Below, in pieces: positions 1 through 12,059 of a stretch of 64,000 bases of DNA. The stretch covers positions 2,046,001 through 2,110,000 of the forward strand of contig CM007991.1 in the NCBI GenBank assembly GCA_002189035.1. Direction: 5' to 3'. A model generated the notes under the pieces. That model was not told where the DNA came from. It saw only the letters and a list, made by a program, of their open reading frames with translations, and ran no database searches. The position numbers were made by a program, and so were the translations under genes. Numbering within the stretch: position 1 is the first letter of the stretch; every line of letters begins with the position of its first letter. Origin of the DNA: Utricularia gibba (lineage: Eukaryota > Streptophyta > Magnoliopsida > Lamiales > Lentibulariaceae).

Positions 1-405
1 TACTGCATGTATACACTGTGCCTGTCATTCTTCAGGAGCTTCTTGATTTACACTTTCTGTAGTTTTTGTATGAACTCAAGAAAAACAGCAACACTGCAAA
101 GTTCATGGCTAAAGGACAGAAGCAGAACACTTGTAACTTGAAAAATCATTGGTACTGTACAGAGAGGGAGCAAAATTTGACTTTTTTTCCCAATGTTCAA
201 CCTACACTGTATATAGAGAGATACATACATAGCATTATCAACACAAGAGAATATAGCTATTTTCAGTTAGGCCGAATGTACGCTAGAACTAAGCAAAATT
301 TGTGTTCTGTGAGGGCCATGCTGCTAACTACTAGAGATCAGCCGAGGGGCGGGAAAGCTCGGAGAAATCTTCATTTACCGTTGTGCAGGGATGCTACATT
401 TGAGA
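1..405. other. 3' flank and probable 3' UTR of the SPA gene
   Basis: This stretch lies downstream of the minus-strand SPA stop codon. It is AT-rich and has no convincing coding sequence; the open frames through it show no family resemblance. The proximal part is probably the SPA 3' UTR. Confidence 0.5.
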
Positions 406-3400
406 CTAAGCCATCTCCAGTAGTTTCACGTTTCCCACAGAGTTCGCTGCTATCAAGGTGGATGAATTCCCACGCCAGCATACAGATGATATGAATACAC
501 TGGAGTTATCCACTTCGTTGCTGGAGGGTGAATCTGCGAATTTAAATGACAGGGCGGGCATGGGGAAAGCCTTGTGGTACACAAAAACCTGCACTCCAGA
601 AGTTGTTGGTCAAAGATAAAAAAAAATATAACAGTTGATTTCCTTGAAAAAAAAACTGAATCGAGTGTAAGATGAAAAGGGTGCATCATATACCTCATTT
701 GTTTCTGAGCCGGTAGCAATATAACCATCGGATACAGATAAGCCAACAAAATTCTGAAACATAATCACAGTTTAATGTAACACTCAATACTAACCACAAA
801 ACCAGTTTTGCTTAGAAAATAAAAGCAGAGAAAAAAAGGATGGGTGAAGGAAACAATAAAATTACACTAAGGCAACGAATAAATCTCTGAATTACAAGAG
901 TACCTTCACATTCAAATGGCCGGTATAAGACTGCACAGGGCAGTCAAGCCTTCCAGACGAGGCCATGGACAAATCCCACAACTTTAATGTGTTATCCGTA
1001 GAAGCAGATACCAGCATTGTGGAATCAATGAACTTCACATAGCTCACAGTTTTCTTGTGGCCAACCAGAGTACATAGGGGCTGTTTTGAATTACGAAGAT
1101 CGTAATAATAGATCTTATGATCAGCTGACCCGAATGCAAGTGAACGACTAGAGTCTGTGGGGAACTGGACACAGCAAATATTGGCCCTTGTTTGAATGGT
1201 ACTTACACTTACTCCCTGCAGTAGCAACCCATTTATAGGGAAAAAAGAGTCACTAGACAAGTGATACGGTGATCTATACAACTTATAATCAGATGCTTTG
1301 GTACATTTAGGCGCAAAGCTGACTTCGACCATGTACAAAATCAAAATTACCTGATTGATATTCCAGAGCTTGACAGATCCATCATCACCCCACTAGCCAG
1401 CATCAATGGATCTGCTGTTGAAAAGTCAACAGACCAGACTCGCTTTTGATGTTCTCTCATTTCTGTAAAGGCTTGACTGCGAGTAATATCCCATACCTGA
1501 TAAAAAGAGGAGGCAAAACTCTTGATAATAAGGGCGTGGTAAGAAATCACATGTATCCAAAGCTTAGCTTACCTGCACCACACCTTCAAAGTTACTGGAA
1601 GCAATTTGATTTCTAATGTAGCCATTCCAACATATACTACTGAGCTTTGATTTACTTGTCATCTCAACAATGGGATAATGAATATCTTGATCCATACTCA
1701 AGATTGAATTATATTCAAAAATCTTAATCTTCTTGTTCACACCTGCTGTAGCAAAAAACTCTCCATCACGGTCAAAACAAAGGGAGCACACTAGACTTGA
1801 TGAGTTTAAGAGATCCCCTTGATTCAAATCTGCCTTCACTTTTACCTTACCAAAGTTAAGGTATTTGCATAGTCCTTCTAGAAATGTACTCATCCATCCA
1901 CCTTGCCTCGGTTCAGTGTGCTTCTCCTTTAATTTATGATTACCCATGGAACTTCGTTCAGCTGCTACACCAAAACCATTACCATCATTATTTGTATGAT
2001 AATAATGAGTATATGGCTTTGATGTCAGCTTTACAGCTCTGTGTCTTGTCAAATAATAGGCTGATTCTATTTTTTTGAAATTACTCATCAACCGTGAGTT
2101 TTTGGATAGAATGCTCATTTGCATGCCAGGACTCTCTAATTTTTTATCTCCATCCTCATTTTCAAAAGAATCTTTAGTATCAATGTTATCGCCTTCCTGC
2201 CTGATCCTCTTTCTGGAAAATGAGCCTCTGGAATCATAATGCTCTGCGCTAACATAATTAGCCAGGTTGTTGGATGACTCTAAACCTTCCCCATATTTCA
2301 TACTGTTAGTGGCCTGCAGTTGAGACACCTCTTCAATGTCAGAAGATATTATAGCAATAGTCTCCTTCAAGCTGGCAGCCGCAGCCTGTTTTTTCTTTTC
2401 AAGCTGCAGAAGAAATTCAAGTAAGGCCTCCTGCTCCTCTAGTTTATCTCGAAGGTCATTAGCAGCTTCGCGTTCCTCTATCTCACTTCTTGGTTCATTA
2501 AGCAATTCACTTTGTAAAATTTCACTGTTGGATAGAAAATTGTGTGTAAAAATATGCAGGGAGTCACTAATGAAGTTGATTAAATCACCCGTAGAACTTA
2601 TGATAAAGTAGAAATGTGAGATAGATCAAGCCTTCAAAAAACCCTTCCCCACTATCCGAATGAATGAGATTTATCAAAAGCACAACACTCACTCGTCCTA
2701 ATGAATTATCAAGATTCATCACAAGAATTTGAACACAATAGTCATGAAGCATGATAAGAACTCACTTAATTTTTGGCCTGCAACTAGGTTCTGGATGCAA
2801 CAGCCACAAGCAGAATGAAGCTTCCTTAGGCCACTTAAGCAGCAAGTGCGGAGGGAGAATTCGGTGTCTCAAGTTTTCCATAATTGAGATTTTCTCTTCC
2901 CGAGAACTAAAAGTGCAAAATAGCTGATCACAGAGACATTTATATCAGTGCAAAGGCTTCAAATGCCAATCCATGAACATTTTGATATCACTGAATTAGA
3001 CTTAACCTCGAACAGTAGAACACCAAGTTGATAAACATCTGATGCACTACATGGCACACCAGAAACCTCCTCGGGAGAGGTATACCAATTTGATTCCAGC
3101 TGCAATATTTGTTTCATAGGAAAATAATGCTCCTTTTCGCCAATATGGTCATCATCAGAAGTTTCTAAAGCTTGTGTAGCTTGACCTGGACATGATTGCA
3201 AACAGCTCATTTCTGTGTTGATTTGTGAGGCAGTATTCCGGTTCCTTTCAAGCCAGATATCAACTGGATCCCGCTCATCTCCTGAATGCGCCTCTGAGTG
3301 CGATACATTAGGCATTGGAGGAGAATCACCTCCTTTATACATGTCCATTGGACCGTTTGGTCCATATTCTTGAGAATCTGAACCTGTATCTGAACTCGAG

Positions 3401-3843
3401 GCAGATTCTATGAAAGAAACTCGGTTAAATGAGGACATGACAAAGCAAGAAGGCCGCACATTGCGCACAATGATTCCCTCGGAGTGAGCTAATTTCACTA
3501 CATGAACAATTTGAGAAAAAATGTGGATACATTCAAGTGCATCCACTGACCTTTCCAAATCATCTAACCATTGCCTTAAACTTATCTCACCACATTCTAC
3601 AGCCCGGACAATGGATCCTTCGCCATCCCCAACACTATCATCTCTCTCCCTACTCAATTCAGGCCATTGGGTTATCCCTCTCCCTTTTATCACAGTAGCA
3701 AGTTCAGAATCCTGGGATGGATTGCCATCATAGAACATAACCGTTCTTGTTCCAACAATTCTTGGATTTCTAAGTGAAAATGAAGAATTTAACCCTCTTG
3801 CGCTATCAGACTCTTGCCAGCCAGACGGGGTCGTGCGTTCCAT
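406..3843 (-). CDS. SPA3/SPA4: SPA3/SPA4-type suppressor of phyA (kinase-like, coiled-coil, WD40), one frameshift
   Basis: SPA proteins partner COP1 in the CUL4 E3 ligase that degrades light-signalling transcription factors in the nucleus. Seven coding exons read at 3843-3007, 2923-2766, 2524-1573, 1496-1351, 1215-904, 753-694 and 588-406. The first ~330 residues are a degenerate kinase-like region (NVRPSCFVMSSFN replaces a normal HRD catalytic loop). A coiled coil follows at ~340-395 (EEREAANDLRDKLEEQE), then WD40 repeats from ~565 to the end (SSTDNTLKLWDLSM-like blocks, C-terminal SVCWRG). Exon lengths sum to 2648 nt, one short of 883 codons, and the frame breaks in exon 4 at 1388-1391 inside a WD repeat. 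Restored length would be 882 aa, near the 794-845 of Arabidopsis SPA3/4 as I recall. In-frame ATGs also lie upstream at 3897 and 3885; 3843 fits the family start, and an acceptor-like GCAG between them suggests a 5' UTR intron. Confidence 0.93.
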
Positions 3844-5451
3844 GACTACACAACAATCAGTAGGCTGCCATGAATTCAAGGGCATGCACAAAAACATAAG
3901 GAATAGACCAATCCAGGAATTTCTTGCAGTACAGAACCGCCAAAGCTATGATTATGAATCAGCACAAGAAACCACAGCAGACGAAGGCTATGGTATTCTT
4001 ACCCCACACCAACAAACTGCTGATCACAAAAACTCCTAAAAACCACCACAAGGAGTTTCACAATTCAAGCATGTAACCTTAAACTAACCCACCAAAGAGC
4101 AAGCAAGAAAAGTTAATTATAGAATCCAACCGTCATTCTGAAGCAAGAATCAAGGAGGTGGGAAACTGAAAAGGAACAAAGAAAAGTTGTTCACAAAAGA
4201 AGGGGAGAAACGCGGAGGGTGGACGACTACTACCCACACAAACAGATACTATTCTCTATCGCCTCACGAGACACAGAAACACCTATATTTTTTTTATATA
4301 TATATTTGCTCCTGCGTGAGAGGCCGCAGCTTCACAAATTCTAAAATACCCCAGCAAAAAAAGAAAAACGAGAAAAGAAGAGTCTAAGAAACGAAAACAC
4401 AAGAATACTCTGTCATCAAGCTGCATTGAAGCCTCAAAATTTAAATGTAGAAATACAAAACAAGGGCAATTAAAAATGCTCATGTTCCCCATCGCCATTT
4501 TCGTCAAAAGCCCTAACCAGACTTCCACCTTACCGCCGCTCGCAGCCACTCAAAAACAGGGAGACGTGGCTCATTCTAAACCTCAAGCTCACTCCTTTAT
4601 TTTATATGCCAACTTTTTACATCGACATAAAGCACAACTAGAACAGAAAACAAGAAGCAAATGAGAAGTAGCAGCGGCCTTACACAGAAATCATCCATCC
4701 CACGATTCTCTTTCCATTCAGATGAAGCAAATTTAACTGCAACTTGGTCACAAATGCAACCTGCAACTCAAATTCAGTTAATTTCACAACCCATAGAACA
4801 CGGCCCAACCTTTTACGCCTGCCAAGTAACGAATCGCATATTGTTCCAGTTTCATCGCATTCGGACGACGATTTTGATAAGGAAGTGAAGAGAAACAATA
4901 AATAACTATCCCACACAAAAGGCAACCCTTAATCCAGAATCACAGTGAAGGGACAAGAAACCAACAACGAACCCACCAATACACCTCTCAAAAAGCCTAC
5001 CAAATTCCCGAAACGAAAAATGAACAGCCAGGGGACAGGGGAATAGAAAGTTCCCTTATAAAAAGATAAAAATTTGTATATTTCACATTAAATTCATTAA
5101 TAAAAAGGGTTTTATTTTCTACTTCAACAAAGTATCTTTTGGATCTTATCCTTTTTAGATGCAGAGTGCTGACTATTGGTGGAGGGAGGGGCCGGTTAAT
5201 AGTGAGCTGAATCCGGTGAAGACGCAGCTGCTTGTCGATTATTAGGAGTAGTATCGAGCTCTCAACTTCGTCGTCTGAACTCTGAAGCCACGAAATTGGC
5301 GTCATTTTTATCAGTAACCTTCATCGCCGTTTATAATTCCAGAATACCACTTCTGGGGTACTGTAAAGCTGTTTCCTTTCACTCTTTTGATAGCGATTTG
5401 AGACCGTTTTTTATCTGGGTTTAGGGGTAGTACTTGACTGAGTTTACAGAG
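3844..5451. other. Intergenic: shared upstream region of SPA (-) and a small membrane-protein gene (+)
   Basis: The 1.6 kb between divergent genes is AT-rich with poly(A/T) tracts and a TATATATATA run near 4300. It probably contains the SPA 5' UTR and its promoter. The open frames here have no recognisable domains, and I found no credible gene. Confidence 0.5.
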
Positions 5452-5879
5452 ATGCGTTTTTCCCTCATCTGTGCCGTCCACTCTGCAGTGGCACTGACTT
5501 GTGGAGGCCTTATGATGTTCTATAGAGACGAGATCTCTATATTTAGCCATGGGGCAGACACTGCCACTAAGCTGGTGGATCAACTCCACATGATCAGCTC
5601 TTGATTCGAACATCTGACTCCTTTTCTGGTTTGCTTTTGTTTAGCATTGGGATTGTGTTGTTTATGGTGGCATTTGTCAAGGATAAGGATTTTCATAGCT
5701 TATTTGCTGGAGGCTGTGCGGTGCTCCATGCTGCAATGGCGATTTGGAGAATTTACTTCGAAAGGAAGGTCGAAGAAGATTTGGGGCATGACTGGGTGAG
5801 GCTGGTTGCTGGTGACATTGTTATGGGACTTTCTTGGGTGTTATTTCTGGTTCATTCAATGGGGGACAAGAGTGATTGA
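5452..5879 (+). CDS. Small plant-specific membrane protein, one apparent frameshift
   Basis: This is a single-exon gene. The first frame starts at the ATG at 5452 (MRFSLICAVHSAVAL) and runs to a stop near 5604. The second frame takes over at about 5571-5577 with GSTPHDQLLIRTSDSFSG and ends DKSD at 5879. The two halves align end to end with a family of ~140-aa plant proteins of unknown function that I recall containing this conserved STPHDQLL-type join, so one base seems to be missing near GCTGGTGGAT. Restored length would be 142 aa. Hydrophobic segments at the N terminus (ICAVHSAVALTCGGLMMFY), middle (LLLFSIGIVLFMVAFV) and C terminus (DIVMGLSWVLFLVHS) suggest three or four membrane spans. Function is unknown. 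Confidence 0.72.
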
Positions 5880-7364
5880 TGATCATTCATTGATTGATGC
5901 TGGAACTCAAAACTCAAAGTTGCTGGATATCTTCGAAACTGTATGGAATGTGTTCTTGAGCTGTTTTGGTATAACATATGTGATCCTGCACTTTTTTATT
6001 GAACAACATTTTGTACAGCAACTCAGTAGTAGTCATGCTTACAATGGATGATAGACTTGATTCAGCCTCTTTGCCATTGAAAAAAAAAAAAAGATTTGAA
6101 TCAAGATCCAAAATGGTACAAGTTTTATTGTTAACTGATGAGAAAAGCTGCTCAGATATGAATCTTTAAATGCTATTCACCAAGAAAACGCGAATTTCTA
6201 TCACCATTTCAAACTTCTCTCCTTTCGCTTGAGCCTTTCCTATTTCTTCTGCATGATCCTTTGATCGTTTCACTGCAACTCTCGGGGCGAACACTTTGTT
6301 AGGATTTAGACCTCAATGATGTAGCAGTATTGACTTTTTATTGATTAGTGGGCGGATTTTGGTATGAGTTTTAGACTAATTAAGTTTTGTAATAACAATG
6401 GAATTTACCGAAAAATGTGCCATCTTTTGCGATGAGAATATGTGGGTCTATAAAAGTCCATTGTCCGATTCCGCGTACTCCTCACACAAGAACCGTAGGG
6501 TTTAAGAAAAGCCCAAACTTTGTGCACCGTTGACGCGGTTGAGGCCGGAGCCGAATCAAGGTTTTGTGTTTCCTGCCCCTGGTGTACTTCATCCCGATTC
6601 GCTAAGTGGTGGGAATTGTTTCCTGTTGAATTGATGCTCCAGAAGGGTTATGGATTTCGCTTCGGGATGCTGATTTTTTTTTTTCGTTGATTGTTATTGA
6701 TGTAACATGGCAAAAGATGAACGCTATCGTTCATTTGTGAATGATTTTATCTCTTGTTTTGCATGTTTACTGGTTTTGATGCGGGATAGTTAAATGGAAG
6801 CTTGCCTTTGCTACAAATAGGAAGACGGGAGGGTAGATGTGCTGATGACGACGTATTCATTGAGTAGAAACGATGGATAAAAAATGCTTCTTTGAAGTTA
6901 AACGTTAGCGATAGATGATGGACAGGGAAAGATGTCAAGTATTCAAGTTGGGTATTTGATTGATCTGCCCGATTGAATGTATTTTCTTTTTTGATAAACT
7001 GTTCACGCTTGTCAGTTGATGCTGATTCTTTGAATAAATAGTGCGCATAGCCTGAGCGCTGACGATGTATTGTGTGAGCATTAGCATCATATTGTCCATG
7101 TTCTGAGATCTTTCGTAGGTCGATTGATTTGCGCTTCTTTGGTGGAAAAGATCTGATAAACCAACGTGTGTAATGATTGTGGACCTTTTTTGTATGCAGA
7201 GTTGAGATTTTGGGTTTTGGATTTTACTGTCAAACAGTAGATGAATATCTTTAAAAAATGTCTTCCTTCTCCTACAACTTATTGACGTCTTCTGACATTG
7301 GTTCCGTTATCCCTCCTCGTTTTGCTAGGTTCAGTTGTGAGCAGTGGTGGTGGGCCTTGAAAAG
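5880..7364 (+). other. Intergenic plus COX17 promoter and leader with a 5' UTR intron
   Basis: The stretch begins with the 3' UTR of the small membrane-protein gene. A TATAAAAG box lies at 6449-6456 and a telo-box-like AGGGTTT just after it, so COX17 transcription probably starts near 6480. A donor at about 6560 (AATCAAG then GTTTTGTG) and an acceptor at about 7329 (TTTTGCTAG then GTTCAG) define a likely 5' UTR intron of ~0.77 kb. Nothing else convincing was seen. Confidence 0.5.
6449..6456 (+). promoter_or_regulatory. TATA box of the COX17 gene
   Basis: TATAAAAG lies about 30 bases before the presumed transcription start and is followed by a leader that splices to the COX17 start codon. Inferred from sequence and position only. 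Confidence 0.5.
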
Positions 7365-7598
7365 ATGAGCAGTTTCTTTCAACACTCTGCTTCAGTCATC
7401 CCCATTCAGTCAGAGAGGAAGGAAGACCCCCTTGTCGCATCGTCACCTGATTCAAAGCCGAAGAAGAAGATATGTTGTGCTTGCCCTGACACCAAGAAAC
7501 TCCGAGATGAATGTGTCGTCGAGCACGGTGAATCTGCTTGTGAGAAATGGATCGAGGCTCACAAAAGATGTCTTCGCGCAGAAGGATTCAATGTCTGA
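7365..7598 (+). CDS. COX17: Cytochrome c oxidase copper chaperone COX17
   Basis: COX17 carries Cu(I) in the mitochondrial intermembrane space and passes it to SCO1 and COX11 for cytochrome c oxidase assembly. The coding region is one exon of 77 residues. The [13 protein letters not shown] copper-binding motif (CCxC) sits at about residues 38-50. It is followed by the twin Cx9C pattern ([11 protein letters not shown] and [11 protein letters not shown]) that directs import and disulfide formation by MIA40. The start was placed at [10 protein letters not shown] because an upstream in-frame GTG is not a plausible start, and the upstream leader appears to be spliced. The N-terminal extension of ~37 residues before CCxC is usual in plants. 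Nothing appears broken. Confidence 0.96.
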   Translation: MSSFFQHSASVIPIQSERKEDPLVASSPDSKPKKKICCACPDTKKLRDECVVEHGESACEKWIEAHKRCLRAEGFNV

Positions 7599-8181
7599 AA
7601 CACCATTCGCATCTTTTCAGTTTTGGGGTCTCAGTATCTCATCATAAGCAGTATGGTCATGGTTCCCTGATATTCATTAGCTGTCTTTAAGCAAGACAGA
7701 GATAGGAAGTGAGCAATACTCTGTTTTGGAGTCCCAGCAATAATTGATCACGCATCTCTGGTTGTCGGTGTTTCTCACCAGCCACTACACCACCAGTTGT
7801 TGGATACTGCACAGCGGTTCCCATTTATTTGATTTTGTTTTTGTTTTGCTGTAAGCGTCTGCCATTTGATACGCGGCGGGATCAGACCGGCGATGATGGG
7901 GTTGCTCCGCCTCAAAAAAGTTACACAATCCGATTTTCCGATGACCCGTCGGCTCGTTTGATGACCTAAATCGATTTGACAACGGTTTTCTGGCGTTTGC
8001 TATTTTTTAATGAGAAGTCCTAAATCCACATTACAAATACACTTTCTTTCTGGTGATTTCTTAAGCGTGATGAGGATCAGACAGAGGGGACGTTTGGATC
8101 AACTCGTTTAGAGAACTTTTGGATCGACTGGTTTATCAATCAAGCAACAGAGGAGTGCGGTGGATTCAGCTGCAGTAGGCA
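7599..8181. other. Intergenic region between COX17 and the LRR gene
   Basis: About 580 bp holding the COX17 3' UTR and the promoter of the LRR gene. I see no gene or repeat here. Confidence 0.5.
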
Positions 8182-11100
8182 ATGGATCGAATGCTCAAAG
8201 CAGCGCGCGCTTCGGGATCTCTTAACCTCTCGAATCGCTCTCTCAGGCAAGCTCAACATTCGCAATTTCGGAGTTTAACTACGCTTGTGTTTGGGAATGC
8301 GCATCGTTTAACCAGTTTTACTTGCATTTTTTTCGGTTGATTATGATTTATGTGTTCCATTTCTGATGCCAGGGAGGTTCCTGATGAAGTGTACCAAAGT
8401 TTGGATGCGCTTGGCCAGGACGAGAAATGGTGGGAGGTATTGCATACTTTAAGAAATTCCCTTGCAGGTGGTCGAACTGCAAAAAAATTTGTTTGAGGGT
8501 TGCTTGCAGGCGGTCGAACTGCAAAAATTGATTCTTGCTCATAATAGCATCGAAGTCCTGAAGGAAGATCTGAGAAATCTGACTATGTTGGCGGTGTTGA
8601 ATGTTAGCCACAATAATCTCACTCGCCTTCCAGCGGCTATTGGAGAGTGCGTGCTCTTTTCTTTTATAATCAAGTTACGCATGAGCTGGAAAAATGAGGA
8701 TTGGGGAATTATTCTGCGGATTTTGATATCAATTGCAGGCTTCAGTTGCTTAAGTCACTGGATGTATCTTCCAATTTGATTGCTGAGCTTCCAGATGAAA
8801 TCGGTTCAGCTACATCTCTGGTCAAGTATGTTAGTATTGCTTCCATGCCTTTAGCAGTCCTTGCAGTCTTTTCTTCTCTGTTCAAGAAACAGAAGTTCAT
8901 GAAAGGAAATATGATTGGTTTTTTCATGTTTGTTACAGGTTTGACTGTTCTAATAATCAGTTATGCTCTCTCCCTCTTTCCCTTGGACGTTGCACAAATT
9001 TATCAGAACTGAAGGTCCAGGCTCTTTCCTGATATTTTCTCCAGAATTTGCCCTTTTTTGTATGAAGTTTTAAGGTCTGATATGTGCATGCTATATTTTT
9101 GTTCCAGGCATCAAACAATAAGTTGTCCATCTTGCCAGACGAGCTTTCAAATTGTGCAAAGTTGGCCAAGTTAGATGTACAGGTCTGAGAATAACCAAGC
9201 TTGCTGGCCTTTTATTGGCTATATAATGCTGTAATTTTTTGTTTATATGATACTAGTGCTCTCGCTGACAGGGAAACAAGCTAGAAAAATTGCCAGATAT
9301 TCTGTTGGCGTCATGGGTGATGCTTACAGAACTGGATGCATGTAATAACCGACCTCTGGTTCTAGCTCTTATGTTAGTTTGTGACTGCGGATGAGCACTG
9401 AAGTGTGTTACTTTAAATTTGAAAGCAAAAAATCTACTAAGCATTCTGCCAGAGAGTATCGGATGCTTGTCACGGTTGATTCGGCTTGACTTGCACCAAA
9501 ACAGTGAGCTGTGTTACTCTATTATTTGATAGTCCAACCTGAATTCTTTGATTTAAAACTGAACTTGCACTCGAAACATGCTTTTTAGGGATTTCTTCAA
9601 TCCCATCTACAATCAAAGGCTGCACTTCGCTTATGGAGTTCTTCATTGGGTTCATCTTGACTTGATAATACATTTATTGCTATTTTTCAGATGTCATTGT
9701 TTTCCTGCTGTGTTTACATTCAAGTATCTTCGCGTTTCATCTTTACAGGAACAATGCACTGGCTTCATTGCCTGCAGAAATTGGAACGCTGACTCAGCTA
9801 GGGACATTTGATTTGCAATCAAACCAGGTGGCTATATGTATTGCAAACCTACTTAGTTTACTGATTTTATGTTTGGAGGAGATGAATGCATTGGTTCATT
9901 TGGCTACCTTTGCATTCATTGTTCCCTGAGCTGCTGACATGATTATGTTCAAACTCGATCTTTCTGTGGGTGCAGCTGAAAGAATTCCCTGTTGAGGCAT
10001 GTAGCTTGCGACTTTCGTTTCTTGATCTTTCTAATAATTCACTCTATGGTTTGCCTTCTGAGATGGGTGAGTTTGCATTTTATTTCCACTGCTGAAGGCA
10101 TGTTCTCATTTAATTGTATCTTTGTCAGTGTGCTATTTTAGATTTAACCATAATTCACTTGTTTACTGCAAATATCATTTCTATGTATTTTTATGTCATC
10201 ATTTTTTTAAAAGAGTGCGTAGTGTTAGTTCTAAAATATTTCATTTTCCCAAGGCTCTGTCTTCACCATTCTAAATCTTGATGCTGGAGAGGCCATGTTA
10301 ATTTCTATGTGATCCTTACCTTCTCAGTTAAATCTTTACTCACGAGTAAATAATAGCACCCAAAAATTTATTTAGGTTTGATGAGCACTCTTAAGAAACT
10401 CCTACTGTCTGGTAATCCACTACGAACACTTCGAAGGTATGTTCCGGTTTTTTTCTCATTCAACCCATACTCTTGTAAGAATTGGACGACTACATGTTTA
10501 AATTCAGCTCCCTGGTGCATGGACCAACGCCTGCTCTATTGAAGTATCTTCGAAGCAGAGTTCCAAATAGTGAAGGTGAAATTTTTTATGGCCATTTTAT
10601 TGCTTTTCTATTCTCTTCGTGCTTTCCTATGATAATACACGATTCTCATGCTGCGTGGTCCTCTTTTTGTTTTCAGAGTCTGCATCAACATCTGTAAAAC
10701 AAGATGCTATGGCTTCAGCTACCCGGTCTTCTCTGACTTCCAAGGTGATCACAATTAACTGAACATCTAATTGTAGGTTACATACACGCTTGAAGGATTT
10801 TTATCAGCATGAAAATCCATTGGCAGCCTGGTTTTCGCAAAAGTGTGTTACTGGTCTCTGACACGTCTTCTCGTGTGCAAATTTAGTGAAGTTGGTCTCT
10901 TGAATGTTATTTGCAGGAGCTTCTCTTGTCGAAGTTAAGCCTGCATAGTGTACCAGCAGATGTATGCAGGTCAGGGGATCTTGTGAAAGTTGATCTTTCA
11001 GAAAATTCTATTGAAGAGTTGCCCTTTGAGCTAAGTTCTTGCGTGTCACTTCAGGTCAGCATTTCATAGTTTGCATCCTGTCAAAAAAATCTATAAGGTT

Positions 11101-12059
11101 TCCATCTGAATGATGTCCATTTTTTTTCATGACAATGTGGCTTGCAGGTCTTAATATTGTCCAAAAACAAGATAAAAGAATGGCCTGCTGCTATCTTGGC
11201 TTCTCTCCCTAGGCTTCTGTGCTTGAAACTCGACAGCAATCCCCTCAGAAAGGTCAAATGGACTAAAATCTGCATTGCCTAGACTGCTTTTCCCTCATAC
11301 TGATCTGAGATCCCTTCAAATAGATCCCCCATAATGGTTTTCAAGCTGTTCCCAAGCTACAGATTCTTGATCTGAGCGGTGCTGCTGATTCATTACCCGA
11401 CAGCCCCGCCTTCTCAAGTTTAACAGAGCTGCAAGAGCTTTACCTAAGGTTGTCTTCGAGCACAGCTTTACATTATGAAGTAAAACTGCTTGATTTCTAT
11501 GCATCCTCTCGCAGAAGGATGAAAATGTCGCACTTCCCTCTGTGTATTCTAGCCTTACCAGTGCTACGGATTCTTGACTTGAGCCAAAATCTTCTCCAAT
11601 CGATCCCACCGGTCATTTCTCGTTCAGCTTCTCACAATTTTCCACATTGCAAGGTACGTGGTTACGATTTTGCTCACCAATTCTTTTCCCACAGAGCATC
11701 AAGGATCTTACTGCTTTGGCTGAGCTTCACCTGTCAGACAACAACATCACTTCTCTTCCCACAGATTTGGTTAGTTGCTACTGTTCTTCATAAAAACCCC
11801 GAGTGCCTGGGAGATTTTTTTTCTTCATGATGAACCTCACTCGTGGTGTTCCAGGGCTTTCTGGAAGACAGCCTCCAGGTTTTGAAACTAGAAGGCAACC
11901 CACTGCGGAGGTAAATACATTTTGTAGCCAGCCAATGCTGATGTCTGTTAAAGAGAATCATGGGGTGGTGGTAATGCTGATGATGCATGCAGCATTCGAA
12001 GAAGCATCTTGGAGCGAGGGACAAAAGCAATCCTCAAGTACCTCAAGGAAAGAGCATGA
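8182..12059 (+). CDS. LRRC40-like leucine-rich-repeat protein (PIRL/AT3G15410 type)
   Basis: Twenty-one exons join without a frame break into 580 residues: 8182-8246, 8373-8436, 8510-8646, 8739-8825, 8939-9014, 9108-9182, 9272-9341, 9426-9503, 9589-9649, 9749-9827, 9976-10066, 10376-10436, 10508-10575, 10677-10744, 10917-11054, 11148-11252, 11324-11448, 11515-11611, 11695-11769, 11855-11910, 11993-12059. The protein starts [18 protein letters not shown] and is built almost entirely of short intracellular-type LRRs (LxxLxLxxNxLxxLP, e.g. [19 protein letters not shown]), ending in [11 protein letters not shown]. There is no signal peptide, membrane span or kinase. The match to the Arabidopsis single-copy LRRC40-like gene is end to end. 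Intron 1 has a GC donor (AG/GCAAGC). Exon 3 has two competing acceptors after 8467 and 8509, 42 nt apart and in frame. The biochemical role is not established. Confidence 0.93.
8461..8534 (+). repeat. 42-bp tandem duplication spanning a 3' splice site
   Basis: Two near-identical copies of an intron end plus exon start (CTTGCAGGTGGTCGAACTGC and CTTGCAGGCGGTCGAACTGC) begin at 8461 and 8503. Each contains a usable acceptor. The downstream copy gives the protein seen in relatives ([15 protein letters not shown]); the upstream copy would add 14 residues in frame. Confidence 0.85.

Noticed and set aside
66-494. 142-residue plus-strand frame at the left edge
   Set aside because: Antisense to the SPA 3' UTR and last exon; composition is not protein-like.
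8182-12059. Receptor-type LRR protein
   Set aside because: No signal peptide, membrane span or kinase; repeats are the short intracellular type.
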